From JBCBKU01 sp038521345 (GTDB lineage: Bacteria; Pseudomonadota; Alphaproteobacteria; Rhodobacterales; Rhodobacteraceae), in the NCBI GenBank assembly GCA_038521345.1, contig JBCBKU010000015.1, positions 1 through 64,000 on the forward strand: 64,000 nucleotides of DNA, in the 5' to 3' direction. A program made the translations under genes and the position numbers. Below the pieces are notes generated by a model that made no database searches, was not told the DNA's origin, and was given only the letters and a program-made list of their open reading frames with translations. This document shows, piece by piece, positions 43,797 through 51,961 of this stretch (position 1 is its first letter; each line of letters opens with the position of its first letter).

Positions 43797-43879
43797 AGTC
43801 TCCTGTTGCCAACAGGAAGGGAACCGGGGTGTGGAGGCCCCGAACACCGGCCGCCCGAAGACGACCGGATCCTTTGAGA

Positions 43880-43900
43880 GGGCGGTGGGGTCCACCGCCC
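43880..43900 (-). terminator. Hairpin directly after pufX
   Basis: GGGCGGTGG and CCACCGCCC form a perfect 9-bp stem with a 3-base loop, starting 4 bases beyond the pufX stop. No T-run follows; it probably protects the 3' end of the pufBALMX messenger. Confidence 0.55.
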
Positions 43901-43904
43901 CGCC

Positions 43905-44126
43905 TCAGACCAACGCCGTGAGCGCCGGTGGGGCCTTCACTGGAGAAAGGGACGCGAACGGGTCCTCGGGAAGGATCGAAGCGAGTGCGACCAGAAGTAG
44001 AATGATCGCGATCGCGCCGAAGAAGACCGCCGAGCCCCAAAGGGCGCCCACAGCCATGTGGCGGAAGATCCAGCCGTAAAGGCTCGGCTCTTTCTCGCCT
44101 TCAAGATACCACTTGTCCTGGCTCAT
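43905..44126 (-). CDS. pufX: RC-LH1 core protein PufX
   Basis: A 73-residue protein with one membrane helix (about residues 26-51, VGALWGSAVFFGAIAIILLL), a charged N-terminus (MSQDKWYLEGEKEPSLYGWIFRH) and a C-terminal tail LPEDPFASLSPVKAPP. The helix carries GxxxG (Gly27-Gly31), as in Rhodobacter PufX. There PufX opens the LH1 ring for quinone exchange and organises RC-LH1 dimers. GAGGAG precedes the ATG. It takes the place after pufM that the tetrahaem cytochrome pufC has in many other aerobic phototrophs. Sequence identity between PufX proteins is low, so the call also rests on position and topology. Confidence 0.85.
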   Translation of the reverse strand: MSQDKWYLEGEKEPSLYGWIFRHMAVGALWGSAVFFGAIAIILLLVALASILPEDPFASLSPVKAPPALTALV

Positions 44127-44136
44127 GATGGTCTCC

Positions 44137-45117
44137 TCAGTTCGCAGGCGGCAGATAAGGTACGAAGTCTTCAGGCGTCTGGGCAGGCACATAGTTCGCT
44201 GCTGCGCCATAGCCGTGGTCCTGCGCCCAGGTGAACCAGTCATCTACAACGGTGCCAGTCAGCAGGATGCCAATCCCGCCGGTCAACGTCGTCAGCACCG
44301 CAAACCACCAGGCCCAGCGGTGAATCCCTTCCATCGTCGCGTTAAAGCCCATCGTCCAGCGCCAGAAGAGACCCGCGCGTTCAGAAGCCGTCCCGCGGTC
44401 GTAGATCTGCTCGAGCTCACGGTCACCACCATAACGCGTCACCGCAAGGATGGTCGCGCCATGCATGGCGAAGAGAAGCGTCGAGCCATAGAGGAACACG
44501 ATCGAAAGCGCGTGGAACGGGTTGTAGAAGAGGTTCCCGTAGGTCAACGAGAAGAGGTTCGTCCAGTCGAGGTGAGTGAAGATCCCGTAGGGCACGGCTT
44601 CGGACCAGCTTCCCATTAGGATCGGCCTGATCAGACCGAGAACGAGAAACAGCCAGATGGCCGAGGCGAAGGCGTAGCAGACATGCTTGCCCATGCCGAG
44701 CTGGTTGGCGAGCACCCAAGACCGCATCCACCACGTCATCACACCAACGAGTAGGAAGAAGGACGCAATCAGATAGTAGCCCCCCTCAGCCAAGGGCGGG
44801 AAGCTCAGTCCATAGCTGGCATCGGGCGGATCGAGCGAGAGCCAGAAAAGGTCACGCAGGAACAGGGCGGGCGAGAAGTCGACCTGGTACCAGAACCAGG
44901 CGCCGACCATAACGAACCAGATCGAGCCCGACATGAGCGACACGACCCCCCAAGGTCCCAGATAGAAGGGACCAAGCTGCGCATTTCCGAGCCAGCCGAT
45001 GAGCTGCGAGAAACTCGTGCCCTCGGTGCGGTCGCCAAGATCGGCGTCCTCGACCATGCCCATTTCGGGCGGGCCTTGGACTTGGACCTGGGCGAAGATG
45101 TTTTGATATTGTGCCAT
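44137..45117 (-). CDS. pufM: Photosynthetic reaction centre subunit M
   Basis: Subunit M binds half of the special pair, QA and the non-haem iron. The 326-residue protein has five membrane helices. It includes the N-terminal MAQYQNIFAQVQVQGPPE, LGNAQLGPFYLGPWGVVSL, the HLDWTNLFSLTYGNLFYNPFHAL region with special-pair and iron ligands, FAMHGATILAVTRYGGDRELEQI, and IHRWAWWFAVLTTLTGGIGILLTG. The length is standard when no pufC linkage is present. It is 14 bases after pufL. Confidence 0.98.
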   Translation of the reverse strand: MAQYQNIFAQVQVQGPPEMGMVEDADLGDRTEGTSFSQLIGWLGNAQLGPFYLGPWGVVSLMSGSIWFVMVGAWFWYQVDFSPALFLRDLFWLSLDPPDASYGLSFPPLAEGGYYLIASFFLLVGVMTWWMRSWVLANQLGMGKHVCYAFASAIWLFLVLGLIRPILMGSWSEAVPYGIFTHLDWTNLFSLTYGNLFYNPFHALSIVFLYGSTLLFAMHGATILAVTRYGGDRELEQIYDRGTASERAGLFWRWTMGFNATMEGIHRWAWWFAVLTTLTGGIGILLTGTVVDDWFTWAQDHGYGAAANYVPAQTPEDFVPYLPPAN

Positions 45118-45131
45118 CTTTCACTCTCTCC

Positions 45132-45962
45132 TTAGAGGTCGGCCCAGATCGGCAGGTCGAGCCACCAATCCCACCAGACAATCCACTGGTCGAACCAGAC
45201 CGTTCCCGAGATCACGATGCAGATTGCGCTCCAGAACCCTGCATTCAGCGCAAGGAGGAGGCCGAGTCGGTGGATCCCGAGGGGCCCGATCGAGTAGCCG
45301 ATGAAGTCTCGGAAGAATGTGTCTTCGTGTTCCGGGGAGCGGACTTCCTTGCCCTTCTCGGGGTTCGCCGCCGACAGGATTAGCGAACCGTGAAGTGCGA
45401 GCGCCAGCGTTGTGGTGAAGAAGAACGTCACCGCAACCATGTGCGCCGGGTTATAGTGGAAGTTGCCGTAGAGGTAGCCGGTATAGCTCACCCAATCGAG
45501 GTGGCTCCAGATCCCGTACGGAAACGCATGTCCCCACGCCCCCATCAGAACCGGCCGGATCACCACCAGTGTAGTGTAGGCGAGGATGGCGAACCCAAAT
45601 GCAACGGGCACATGATAGCCAATTCCGAGCTTTCGGCAGATCTCGACCTCGCGCATCATCCAACTGATGAACGCACCGTGGGCACAGATCGTGATGATCT
45701 GCCATAATCCGCCTTCGTTAAGAGGCGCGGCGCCAAGCCCGTAGCTGATTGGCGGAGGATTGATAGAGATAAGCCAGGGGTTCCAAGTTCCCTGAAGTGT
45801 CGCACCGTAGAAAATGAGAATGGTGCCTAGTGCCGCGAAGAATATCGTCGTGACGCCGAAGAAGCCCACGTAGAACGGCCCGACCCAGAAGTCGAACAGG
45901 TCGCCGCCGACGAGCGTGCCCCCGGGAACGCGATACTTTCGCTCGAAGGTGAGCAAAGCCAT
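45132..45962 (-). CDS. pufL: Photosynthetic reaction centre subunit L
   Basis: Subunit L carries the active electron-transfer branch and the QB pocket. The 276-residue protein has five membrane helices. It starts MALLTFERKYRVPGGTLVGGDLFDFWVGPFYVGFFG and includes HLDWVSYTGYLYGNFHYNPAHMVAV, ALHGSLILSAANPEKG and the QB-pocket region EDTFFRDFIGYSIGPLGIHRLG. It is separated from pufA by 117 bases containing a strong hairpin. Confidence 0.98.
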   Translation of the reverse strand: MALLTFERKYRVPGGTLVGGDLFDFWVGPFYVGFFGVTTIFFAALGTILIFYGATLQGTWNPWLISINPPPISYGLGAAPLNEGGLWQIITICAHGAFISWMMREVEICRKLGIGYHVPVAFGFAILAYTTLVVIRPVLMGAWGHAFPYGIWSHLDWVSYTGYLYGNFHYNPAHMVAVTFFFTTTLALALHGSLILSAANPEKGKEVRSPEHEDTFFRDFIGYSIGPLGIHRLGLLLALNAGFWSAICIVISGTVWFDQWIVWWDWWLDLPIWADL

Positions 45963-46028
45963 ACGTCTGTCTCCGTTTCATTCGGCGAAGCCGGGGCCCC
46001 CGGGCGCCGTAATTTCTGATCTGTTTGC

Positions 46029-46050
46029 CACGGGCGGCGAACCGCCCGTG
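46029..46050 (-). other. pufA-pufL intercistronic stabilising hairpin
   Basis: CACGGGCGG and CCGCCCGTG form a perfect 9-bp stem; on the transcribed strand the loop is UUCG. In Rhodobacter, hairpins at this position protect pufBA mRNA from 3'-to-5' decay and so give excess LH1 over reaction centre. Confidence 0.75.
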
Positions 46051-46079
46051 ACTGTGGTTTGGGATTGGGCTCGGACCCG

Positions 46080-46238
46080 TTACTCGCCGCCTGCAAAGGC
46101 GAGAGTGAACCAGTTCGTCTCCGGGTTGCTGAGAAGGACGAGGTGAATCATCGCCGCCAGCAAAAAGAGGAAGACGCCCTGCGCCACGAAAACGCGGCGA
46201 GGATCAAAGACGAGCCAGATCTTGTAGAACTGTGCCAT
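46080..46238 (-). CDS. pufA: Light-harvesting 1 alpha polypeptide
   Basis: A 52-residue antenna peptide. It begins MAQFYKIWLVFDPRRVFVAQ, the conserved cytoplasmic segment of LH1 alpha, followed by one membrane helix. The bacteriochlorophyll-ligating His32 lies in LLAAMIHLVLLS. The C-terminal NPETNWFTLAFAGGE has the usual Trp for H-bonding the bacteriochlorophyll acetyl group. GTAAAGGAGCTC precedes the ATG. Confidence 0.96.
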   Translation of the reverse strand: MAQFYKIWLVFDPRRVFVAQGVFLFLLAAMIHLVLLSNPETNWFTLAFAGGE

Positions 46239-46253
46239 GTCTTCTGAGCTCCT

Positions 46254-46412
46254 TTACGACCAGTTGAACCAAGGCAGTTTGATGTACGTCGCGATATGAG
46301 CGACGACGGCCACGGCTGCGAACAGCCAAAGCCCGCTCATATACACCGAGTGCAGCTCCTGCGCTTGCTCGTCGGTCAGACCTGTGAAGGACAGGTCGGT
46401 TCTATCAGCCAT
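46254..46412 (-). CDS. pufB: Light-harvesting 1 beta polypeptide
   Basis: A 52-residue antenna peptide starting MADRTDLSFTGLTDEQAQELHSVYMSGLWLFA. It has the conserved ELHSVYMSGLW motif, a single membrane helix and the bacteriochlorophyll-ligating His39 in VVAHIATY, then KLPWFNWS at the C-terminus. GGAGGATTTC lies before the ATG. It precedes pufA by 15 bases, the normal puf order. Confidence 0.96.
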   Translation of the reverse strand: MADRTDLSFTGLTDEQAQELHSVYMSGLWLFAAVAVVAHIATYIKLPWFNWS

Positions 46413-46532
46413 TGAAATCCTCCGGATTTGGTGACTGACGCCGCGACCCCCGCGGCTGGGCCCCGGACCGGAGGAATCCGGCCGGGCTATCGTCCCTCCG
46501 CGGGGGAGGGGCGAATTCTGATGGACTGGGTC
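46413..46532 (-). other. pufQ-pufB intercistronic region
   Basis: This 120-base gap contains two GC-rich hairpins: CCCTCC/GGAGGG around 46494-46510 and a larger imperfect one around 46460-46487. On the puf transcript they lie upstream of pufB and may form the 5' end of the processed pufBA messenger. No gene is seen. Confidence 0.5.
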
Positions 46533-46775
46533 TCATGCTGCGAAGATCATCGGCGTGATGATGCGCGCCTGACTCCAGGCACGGGCGATGGGACCCTTTT
46601 CAGGGAGGCGAAACTGGCGGGCCGCCTGCAGCGCCCAGGTCAGTACCGCAAGCGGCAGCGTGGCCACAAAGATCACGGCGAAGTACGCCATGAACTCCCG
46701 TCGAAGCGGACGTACATCGCGCGCCTGTGCCGGGCCGGGCGCGAAGCCCGATAAGTCGGTGGTCTGGTCGGTCAT
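46533..46775 (-). CDS. pufQ: PufQ, bacteriochlorophyll synthesis/assembly factor
   Basis: An 80-residue protein with one membrane helix (about residues 28-48, EFMAYFAVIFVATLPLAVLTWAL) and the conserved ending PEKGPIARAWSQARIITPMIF. Both match PufQ of Rhodobacter, which stimulates bacteriochlorophyll formation, possibly as a carrier of intermediates. Its ATG overlaps the bchZ stop by 4 bases, linking the bchCXYZ and puf parts of the superoperon. Confidence 0.93.
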   Translation of the reverse strand: MTDQTTDLSGFAPGPAQARDVRPLRREFMAYFAVIFVATLPLAVLTWALQAARQFRLPEKGPIARAWSQARIITPMIFAA

Positions 46776-48241
46776 GAAGTGCCTCCCTTCTGAGGTTCGG
46801 GACGAAGCGCGGCGACGGTCTCGAAGACCACGCGCTCGGCGCCTTGGGCGAGCGCGGCCGTCTCAGCGGCATCGCGCAGGGATTTCGCAGCGGAAATCCT
46901 GGTAAGGATCGGGTGTTCGGCGACGATGCGATCAAGCTCGGACTGCGCGTCCTCGTCCCACGGCATGTCGCGCCGAAGCGTGGTGGGTGTTGCCTGCGCT
47001 GCGTCCATGTCCGACCCAAGCGGCAGAATATGGAAAAGCGCGTCGAACAGGCCGTTGCACACCTCCTGGACCACGTAAGTTGCACCGGCATAGCCCATGA
47101 AAGGCGTGCCCGTCGCTCGCCGGATCGCAGCACCGGGAAAGCTTGCCGGAATGAAGGTCGGCCTTGGCCCGTGACCAGCGACCATTTCGGCGAGGTACAT
47201 TTTTTCGTTGATCGATCCGAAGACGATCAGAGGGCGGGAACCATGAAGCTTGGCGCGGACAGCGTCGTTGTCGGTCTTACGTCCGGCCACGCGCGCTGTG
47301 GCAAGGACGCAGGGAAAGCCCAGGTCCTCTTCGAGGAAATGGCGTAAACCGCGGGCATAGGTTTCGTTGGCGACCACTGCGAAACTTGCCGTTCCAAAGA
47401 AGTCCTGTGTGACCGACCGCCATAGATCCCAGACAGGCTTGATCGTCGAATGCTTCTCTTTGGCGATGAATGGCTCGGGGTCGAGGCCGAGGTGTTCGCC
47501 GAGCGTCCGTAGGAATTTCGTCGTGCTTTCGATGCCGATCGGCGCCTGAAGATAGGGTTTGCCCAGAACTTCGGCCAGACCGCGCCCGAACTCGCGGTAC
47601 ATGACCACGTTGACGTCTGCGTTCACGAGGTTGCGCATCTCGGCCAGATGGGCGCCAAGTGGCATCACCATATTCACCTCGGCCCCGATCCCCTCAATCA
47701 GGCGCCGTATCTCGGCCAGGTCCGAGGGCATGTTGAAGGTGCCGTACATCGGTCCGAGGATGTTCACACGCGGCTTGGCATCCGCATCGCGTTTCTTCTC
47801 CGGGGGCATCCGCCCTTTGGTCATGCCAAATTCGGTGAAGATCCACGTCATGGCGCGGTCGGCCGCCTCCCACTGATCCTCATCAATGGTGCGGGGCAGG
47901 AAGCGCTGGATATTTGTTCCCTGGGGCGTGACGCCACCGCCGATCATTTCGGCGATCGAACCGGTCACGACCACCGCCGGGAGAGCTGGATCGAGCGTTT
48001 GCCAAGCGCGTTTCATGGCGCCTTCGGTCCCGTCGCGGCCAAGCTCCTCTTCACCCAGGCCGGTGACGACGATGGGCAGCTCATGGGGCGGCAAGCCGTC
48101 GGTGTAGTGTAGGACCGAAGTGACCGGCAGGTTCTCGCAGCCCACGGGCCCGTCTATGACCACCTGAAGGCCCTTCACTGCTGTGAACGCATAGACAGCG
48201 CCCCAATACCCGCCGGCGCGATCGTGATCCTGGATCAGCAT
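46772..48241 (-). CDS. bchZ: Chlorophyllide a reductase subunit Z
   Basis: BchZ with BchY forms the nitrogenase-like catalytic component that reduces ring B of chlorophyllide a. The 489-residue protein starts MLIQDHDRAGGYWGAVYAFTAVKGLQVVIDGPVGCENLPVTSVLHYTDGLPPHELPIVVTGLGEEELG, the conserved BchZ N-terminus with a cluster Cys in GPVGCENLP. It continues with NILGPMYGTFNMPSDLAEIRRLIEGIGAEVNMV. I chose the ATG at 48241; an in-frame ATG at 48277 is possible. It follows bchY by about 60 bases. Confidence 0.96.
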   Translation of the reverse strand: MLIQDHDRAGGYWGAVYAFTAVKGLQVVIDGPVGCENLPVTSVLHYTDGLPPHELPIVVTGLGEEELGRDGTEGAMKRAWQTLDPALPAVVVTGSIAEMIGGGVTPQGTNIQRFLPRTIDEDQWEAADRAMTWIFTEFGMTKGRMPPEKKRDADAKPRVNILGPMYGTFNMPSDLAEIRRLIEGIGAEVNMVMPLGAHLAEMRNLVNADVNVVMYREFGRGLAEVLGKPYLQAPIGIESTTKFLRTLGEHLGLDPEPFIAKEKHSTIKPVWDLWRSVTQDFFGTASFAVVANETYARGLRHFLEEDLGFPCVLATARVAGRKTDNDAVRAKLHGSRPLIVFGSINEKMYLAEMVAGHGPRPTFIPASFPGAAIRRATGTPFMGYAGATYVVQEVCNGLFDALFHILPLGSDMDAAQATPTTLRRDMPWDEDAQSELDRIVAEHPILTRISAAKSLRDAAETAALAQGAERVVFETVAALRPEPQKGGTS

Positions 48242-48302
48242 GGTCGCCCCCGTGTGCTCAGGGCGAGCCCGCTCCATGCGGCCATATCCATCCAGACCAG
48301 CA

Positions 48303-49865
48303 TCAGATCATTTGCTCCGCTTTTGCGGCCCGCGCAGCCTTATCAAGCTTCTTCTGATGTTGCGCGCGGAAGTCGGGTCGCAGGTTTGGGGCGCCATCCC
48401 AGACACCTGCTGTGTCGCCCGTGCCGGTGCCTTCGAAAAACTCACGCATGTGATCCATGCGATCCTTGTTGGCGATGGCCGCGGTCACGACTTCGGCCAG
48501 CGACCCGGCCCCAGCAGGACCCATCAACGGACGCGCAGAGATCAGGTTCGTGAAGTAGAGGGACGGGATCCCAAGTTCTTTGCCTTTCTGGACTACTGGC
48601 GTCGTACCAATTGCAAGGTCCGGTCGTACGCCCTCCATGGCGGCCAGATCGTCTTCGAGAGACGCGCGATACTTGACTTTCACGCCCTTGGCTTCGAGCC
48701 ATTCCCGGTCTGCGCGGCTCGCTTCGGTCTTTCCGCAGGCAGTTCCAACATAGGGAACGTCTGCACCGCTTTCGATCAGAAGACGGGCGACAAGAAGCTC
48801 AGACCCCTCATAGCCGGACAACGTGATCGTTCCCTTGATCTGGGCGGCAGAAAGTGCGGCCTTGATCGCGGGCACAAAGGCGTTCTGCGCGGCGGCGACC
48901 TTGGCACCCGAGATGCCGAACGCATCGCCGATCCCGGCCAGCCAGGCAGCAGTTCCTTCGACGCCCACAGGTGCGGATCCGACGGCGGGTCGACCCGCGG
49001 CTTTGAATGACCGCATTGCCGCAGCGTAAAAGGGGTGGATCGCAGCCACGGCACCACAATCGAGTGCCGCGTACATTTCGCGCCATTCGCGGCAAGGCAC
49101 GACGGGGCCCGCGGCCAGACCCATGGGTGCCAGCATGGCACCGATCATCACGGGGTCTGCCGGGAACATCTCTCCCAATAACGTGACGGTTGGTCGGTCA
49201 TCTCGGCCGGCGACGGGTGCCGGGACCGGACCGGCCTCAATCTCGGCCCGGGCGTAATCCAGCATGGCTCCGGCCAATACATCCTTGGCTTCGGCATGGG
49301 TCGGAACGCCAAAGCCGGGCACGTCGATACCTATGATGCGAACGCCATCGATCTCGTCAGGCAAGAGGCGCAGCGGCACACCAGACGCTGTCGGCACGCA
49401 AAGGTTCGTCACCACGATGGCGTCATAGCGGTCGGGATCGGCCATCTGGTGAACGGCGTCGCGGATATCCTCGAAGAGCTTACCGGTAACCAGGGTCTCG
49501 GAGTTGAAGGGGACGTAGCCCACCGACCGCCGGGCGCCGTAGAAATGGCTGACAAAGGTAAGGCCATAAACGCAGCAGGCCGAGCCGGACAGCACCGTCG
49601 CGACACGACGCATACGCAATCCGACGCGCAGTGACCCGAATGCTGGGCACATGCTTTGTGGTTTATCATGCGGCCCTTGGGGATAATCTTTGGCGAACTG
49701 CTCGAGCACGTCTGACTTGCCCGCAGCGCGCGCGGCGCCCTCCATCTCCGATGACCCTGCATGGCAACCCATACCGTCACCGCCGACTGGAGTTTGATCC
49801 GGCCGAGCTTCGCCCCGGTCCACCTCAACCTCGGCCGAGGTGTCATATGTGACTTCACCCGTCAC
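48303..49865 (-). CDS. bchY: Chlorophyllide a reductase subunit Y
   Basis: BchY carries cluster ligands and the substrate site of the chlorophyllide a reductase. The 520-residue protein has a variable acidic N-terminus and then DKPQSMCPAFGSLRVGLRMRRVATVLSGSACCVYGLTFVSHFYGARRSVGYVPFNSETLVTGKLFEDIRDAV, the BchY signature with cluster cysteines. LSGYEGSELLVARLLIESGADVPYVGTACGKT is seen later. The first residues are uncertain: an in-frame ATG 31 codons in (MGCHAGSSEMEG) could also start it. It lies 42 bases after bchX. Confidence 0.95.
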   Translation of the reverse strand: MTGEVTYDTSAEVEVDRGEARPDQTPVGGDGMGCHAGSSEMEGAARAAGKSDVLEQFAKDYPQGPHDKPQSMCPAFGSLRVGLRMRRVATVLSGSACCVYGLTFVSHFYGARRSVGYVPFNSETLVTGKLFEDIRDAVHQMADPDRYDAIVVTNLCVPTASGVPLRLLPDEIDGVRIIGIDVPGFGVPTHAEAKDVLAGAMLDYARAEIEAGPVPAPVAGRDDRPTVTLLGEMFPADPVMIGAMLAPMGLAAGPVVPCREWREMYAALDCGAVAAIHPFYAAAMRSFKAAGRPAVGSAPVGVEGTAAWLAGIGDAFGISGAKVAAAQNAFVPAIKAALSAAQIKGTITLSGYEGSELLVARLLIESGADVPYVGTACGKTEASRADREWLEAKGVKVKYRASLEDDLAAMEGVRPDLAIGTTPVVQKGKELGIPSLYFTNLISARPLMGPAGAGSLAEVVTAAIANKDRMDHMREFFEGTGTGDTAGVWDGAPNLRPDFRAQHQKKLDKAARAAKAEQMI

Positions 49866-49907
49866 GCGTCATCTCCGGCGCGCATGAGGATCTGGCTGCG
49901 GAAGGCT

Positions 49908-50909
49908 CTACACATCGTCATAGACCACTTCGAGACTGGCCTTCGGCGCGGCATTGGAGCCGCGCATATCCTGATCGGTTGCGGGTTCGAGAACGACACC
50001 TGCACCGGTGTCCGACCCGTCGAACAGATTCAGAAGCTGGTCCTGCGTCAGTGCAGTCGGGCGAAGGGGCGGCGCCTCGGCCACGTTGTCGCCGAGGCCG
50101 GCAAAGAGATCGCCCCACGGCCCGTCTGCAGTGCCAACGATCTGGTAGTTGGCCGATTTCTTGCGCAGATCATCGTCCTGCGGGATCGCAGCAAGCACCG
50201 GAATGTCCACTGCCTCGGCAAAGGCCTGCGCCTCACCCGAGCCGTCGTCCTTGTTGATAACAATGCCGGCCACGCCCACGTTGCCGCCGAGTTTGCGAAA
50301 ATACTCGACCGCGGAGCAAACGTTGTTCGCGACGTACAGCGACTGAAGGTCGTTCGAGCCGACGATGATAACTTTCTGGGCCATGTCGCGGGCGATCGGC
50401 AGGCCGAAGCCGCCGCAGACCACGTCACCCAGGAAGTCGAGCAGGACATAGTCGAAGTCCCAATCGTGGAAGCCCAGCTTCTCGAGAAGCTCGAAGCCAT
50501 GGATGATCCCGCGTCCGCCGCAGCCGCGTCCCACCTCGGGCCCGCCAAGCTCCATGGCAAAAACGCCGTTGCGCTTGAAGCAGACATCGCCGATCTGAAC
50601 CTCTTCGCCGGCGAGCTTCTTCTTGGTCGAGGTCTCGATGATCGTCGGGCAAGCCTTGCCACCAAAAAGAAGGCTGGTCGTGTCCGACTTCGGATCGCAG
50701 CCAATCAGCAGGACTCGTTTGCCCTGCTCGGCCATCATGTGGCTCAGATTGGCGAGTGTGAATGACTTGCCGATGCCACCCTTACCGTAAATCGCGATTA
50801 TCTGAGTCTTCTTCGTCGGCTCGGAGACAGGCACCTCAAGCGTGGGCTCGGTTGCCTCGTCCTTCAGGCGGTTGTCGTAGTCCTTGAGATTAGGGACATC
50901 GAGGCTCAT
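49908..50909 (-). CDS. bchX: Chlorophyllide a reductase iron protein subunit X
   Basis: BchX is the NifH-like ATPase feeding electrons to BchYZ. The 333-residue protein has the P-loop IAIYGKGGIGKSFTLANLSHMMAEQGKRVLLIGCDPKSDTTSLLFGG. The [4Fe-4S] ligand regions are GGPEVGRGCGGRG and LLDFLGDVVCGGFGLPIARDMA. The FxLANLS after the P-loop and the longer C-terminus separate it from BchL. The ATG at 50909 overlaps the bchC stop by 4 bases. Confidence 0.97.
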   Translation of the reverse strand: MSLDVPNLKDYDNRLKDEATEPTLEVPVSEPTKKTQIIAIYGKGGIGKSFTLANLSHMMAEQGKRVLLIGCDPKSDTTSLLFGGKACPTIIETSTKKKLAGEEVQIGDVCFKRNGVFAMELGGPEVGRGCGGRGIIHGFELLEKLGFHDWDFDYVLLDFLGDVVCGGFGLPIARDMAQKVIIVGSNDLQSLYVANNVCSAVEYFRKLGGNVGVAGIVINKDDGSGEAQAFAEAVDIPVLAAIPQDDDLRKKSANYQIVGTADGPWGDLFAGLGDNVAEAPPLRPTALTQDQLLNLFDGSDTGAGVVLEPATDQDMRGSNAAPKASLEVVYDDV

Positions 50910-51847
50910 GCATGGCCCTCCCAGTCGAGGATCATCTTGAGACAATCGGATTCGGTGAATGCAGTCTCGTACGCCGCGGGAGCATCCGCGGCGGGACGGC
51001 GATGGGTGATGAGGCGGTCGAGCGAAAGGGCGCCAGCCTCGACAAGTCTGCGAACCGCGGCCAGATCACTTGGATCCCATTCGGCGGCAACGCGGAAACG
51101 GGCCTCTTTCATGAATGCGGGCGGGAAAGAAAAACTGAGTGGCGCTTGGTAGAACCCGGCAAGAACGACCTCGCCGCCCTTTTCTATTCGGCCGATCAAC
51201 TGGTCGAGGATACCTGAGGCACCAGAGGCGTCATAGATTGCCCGGTAGTCGCGGCGCGTGTCGTCATCGGGATGGACAATCTCGTACCCTTCGGCGCCGG
51301 CCATCCGTTCCTCGGCAATTTCCCACACCGTGGGGGCTGGAGCGCCGGCGGCAATGGTCAGCCGGGCCAGAAGACGGCCCAGGACCCCGTGCCCGACGAT
51401 GAGTTCGGGCATCCGCTTGTCGAGACCGGCCATTGAATGACGTGCGGTGGCGGCAAGCGCGAGCAATGCGCCCTCTGCGCCAAACCCGGAATCAATACGG
51501 GTTACACGCGCGACGTCAGTGACGATTCGCTGCGCGGCCCCACCGAAAAGCCCGAACGCTCCATCATAACAATTGGCGCCGGGAACGAAGACCATTTCGC
51601 CCGGACGGAACCCCGTGTCGATGCCTGCCTCGACGACTTCGCCTGCAGCCTCGTAACCAGGTACCAATGGATAGCCCATTCCCGGAAATGGCGGCATCTC
51701 CCCTGTCCAGAAGAGTTTTTCCGTCCCGGTCGAGATCCCAGAGTACCGCGTTTCAACCACGAGATCCCGCGGTCCCGGCGCAGAAAGCCCGAGGCGGGCA
51801 AGGCTCAGATCCTTCGGTCCGTTCAACACGATGGCGGTGGCGTCCAC
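50906..51847 (-). CDS. bchC: 3-hydroxyethyl bacteriochlorophyllide a dehydrogenase
   Basis: BchC oxidises the C3 1-hydroxyethyl group to acetyl, giving bacteriochlorophyllide a. The 313-residue medium-chain dehydrogenase-like protein shows TRYSGISTGTEKLFWTGEMPPFPGMGYPLVPGYEAAGEVVEAG at the N-terminus, characteristic of BchC. It also has the nucleotide-binding region ELIVGHGVLGRLLARLTIAAGA. It heads the bchCXYZ-puf part of the superoperon and has its own promoter region with two PpsR operators. Confidence 0.95.
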   Translation of the reverse strand: MDATAIVLNGPKDLSLARLGLSAPGPRDLVVETRYSGISTGTEKLFWTGEMPPFPGMGYPLVPGYEAAGEVVEAGIDTGFRPGEMVFVPGANCYDGAFGLFGGAAQRIVTDVARVTRIDSGFGAEGALLALAATARHSMAGLDKRMPELIVGHGVLGRLLARLTIAAGAPAPTVWEIAEERMAGAEGYEIVHPDDDTRRDYRAIYDASGASGILDQLIGRIEKGGEVVLAGFYQAPLSFSFPPAFMKEARFRVAAEWDPSDLAAVRRLVEAGALSLDRLITHRRPAADAPAAYETAFTESDCLKMILDWEGHA

Positions 51848-51909
51848 GGCGGAGATGCTCCCTTTTTTGCCGTCTTCCGGCCCCGTAGCCGGTGCGACAT
51901 TCTGTCAAC

Positions 51910-51927
51910 TGTCAGTCTAAGCTTACA
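51910..51927. promoter_or_regulatory. PpsR/CrtJ-type operator E (bchC promoter, -10 side)
   Basis: TGTCAGTCTAAGCTTACA is a perfect TGT-N12-ACA palindrome covering the predicted -10 element of the bchC promoter. It lies 8 bases from operator F. Confidence 0.8.
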
Positions 51928-51941
51928 TTAAGCAGTGTCAA
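51914..51941 (-). promoter_or_regulatory. Predicted sigma-70-type bchC promoter
   Basis: On the minus strand TTGACA (51941-51936) and TAGACT (51919-51914) are separated by 16 bases. Transcription would start about 60 bases before bchC. Both elements lie within PpsR-type palindromes, so repressor and polymerase would compete directly. Confidence 0.6.
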
Positions 51942-51953
51942 TTGGTTTAGACA
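51936..51953. promoter_or_regulatory. PpsR/CrtJ-type operator F (bchC promoter, -35 side)
   Basis: TGTCAATTGGTTTAGACA is a perfect TGT-N12-ACA palindrome covering the predicted -35 element. The start-to-start distance to operator E is 26 bases (8-base gap), the same arrangement described at the bchC promoter of Rhodobacter capsulatus. Confidence 0.8.
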
Positions 51954-51961
51954 AAAAGACG

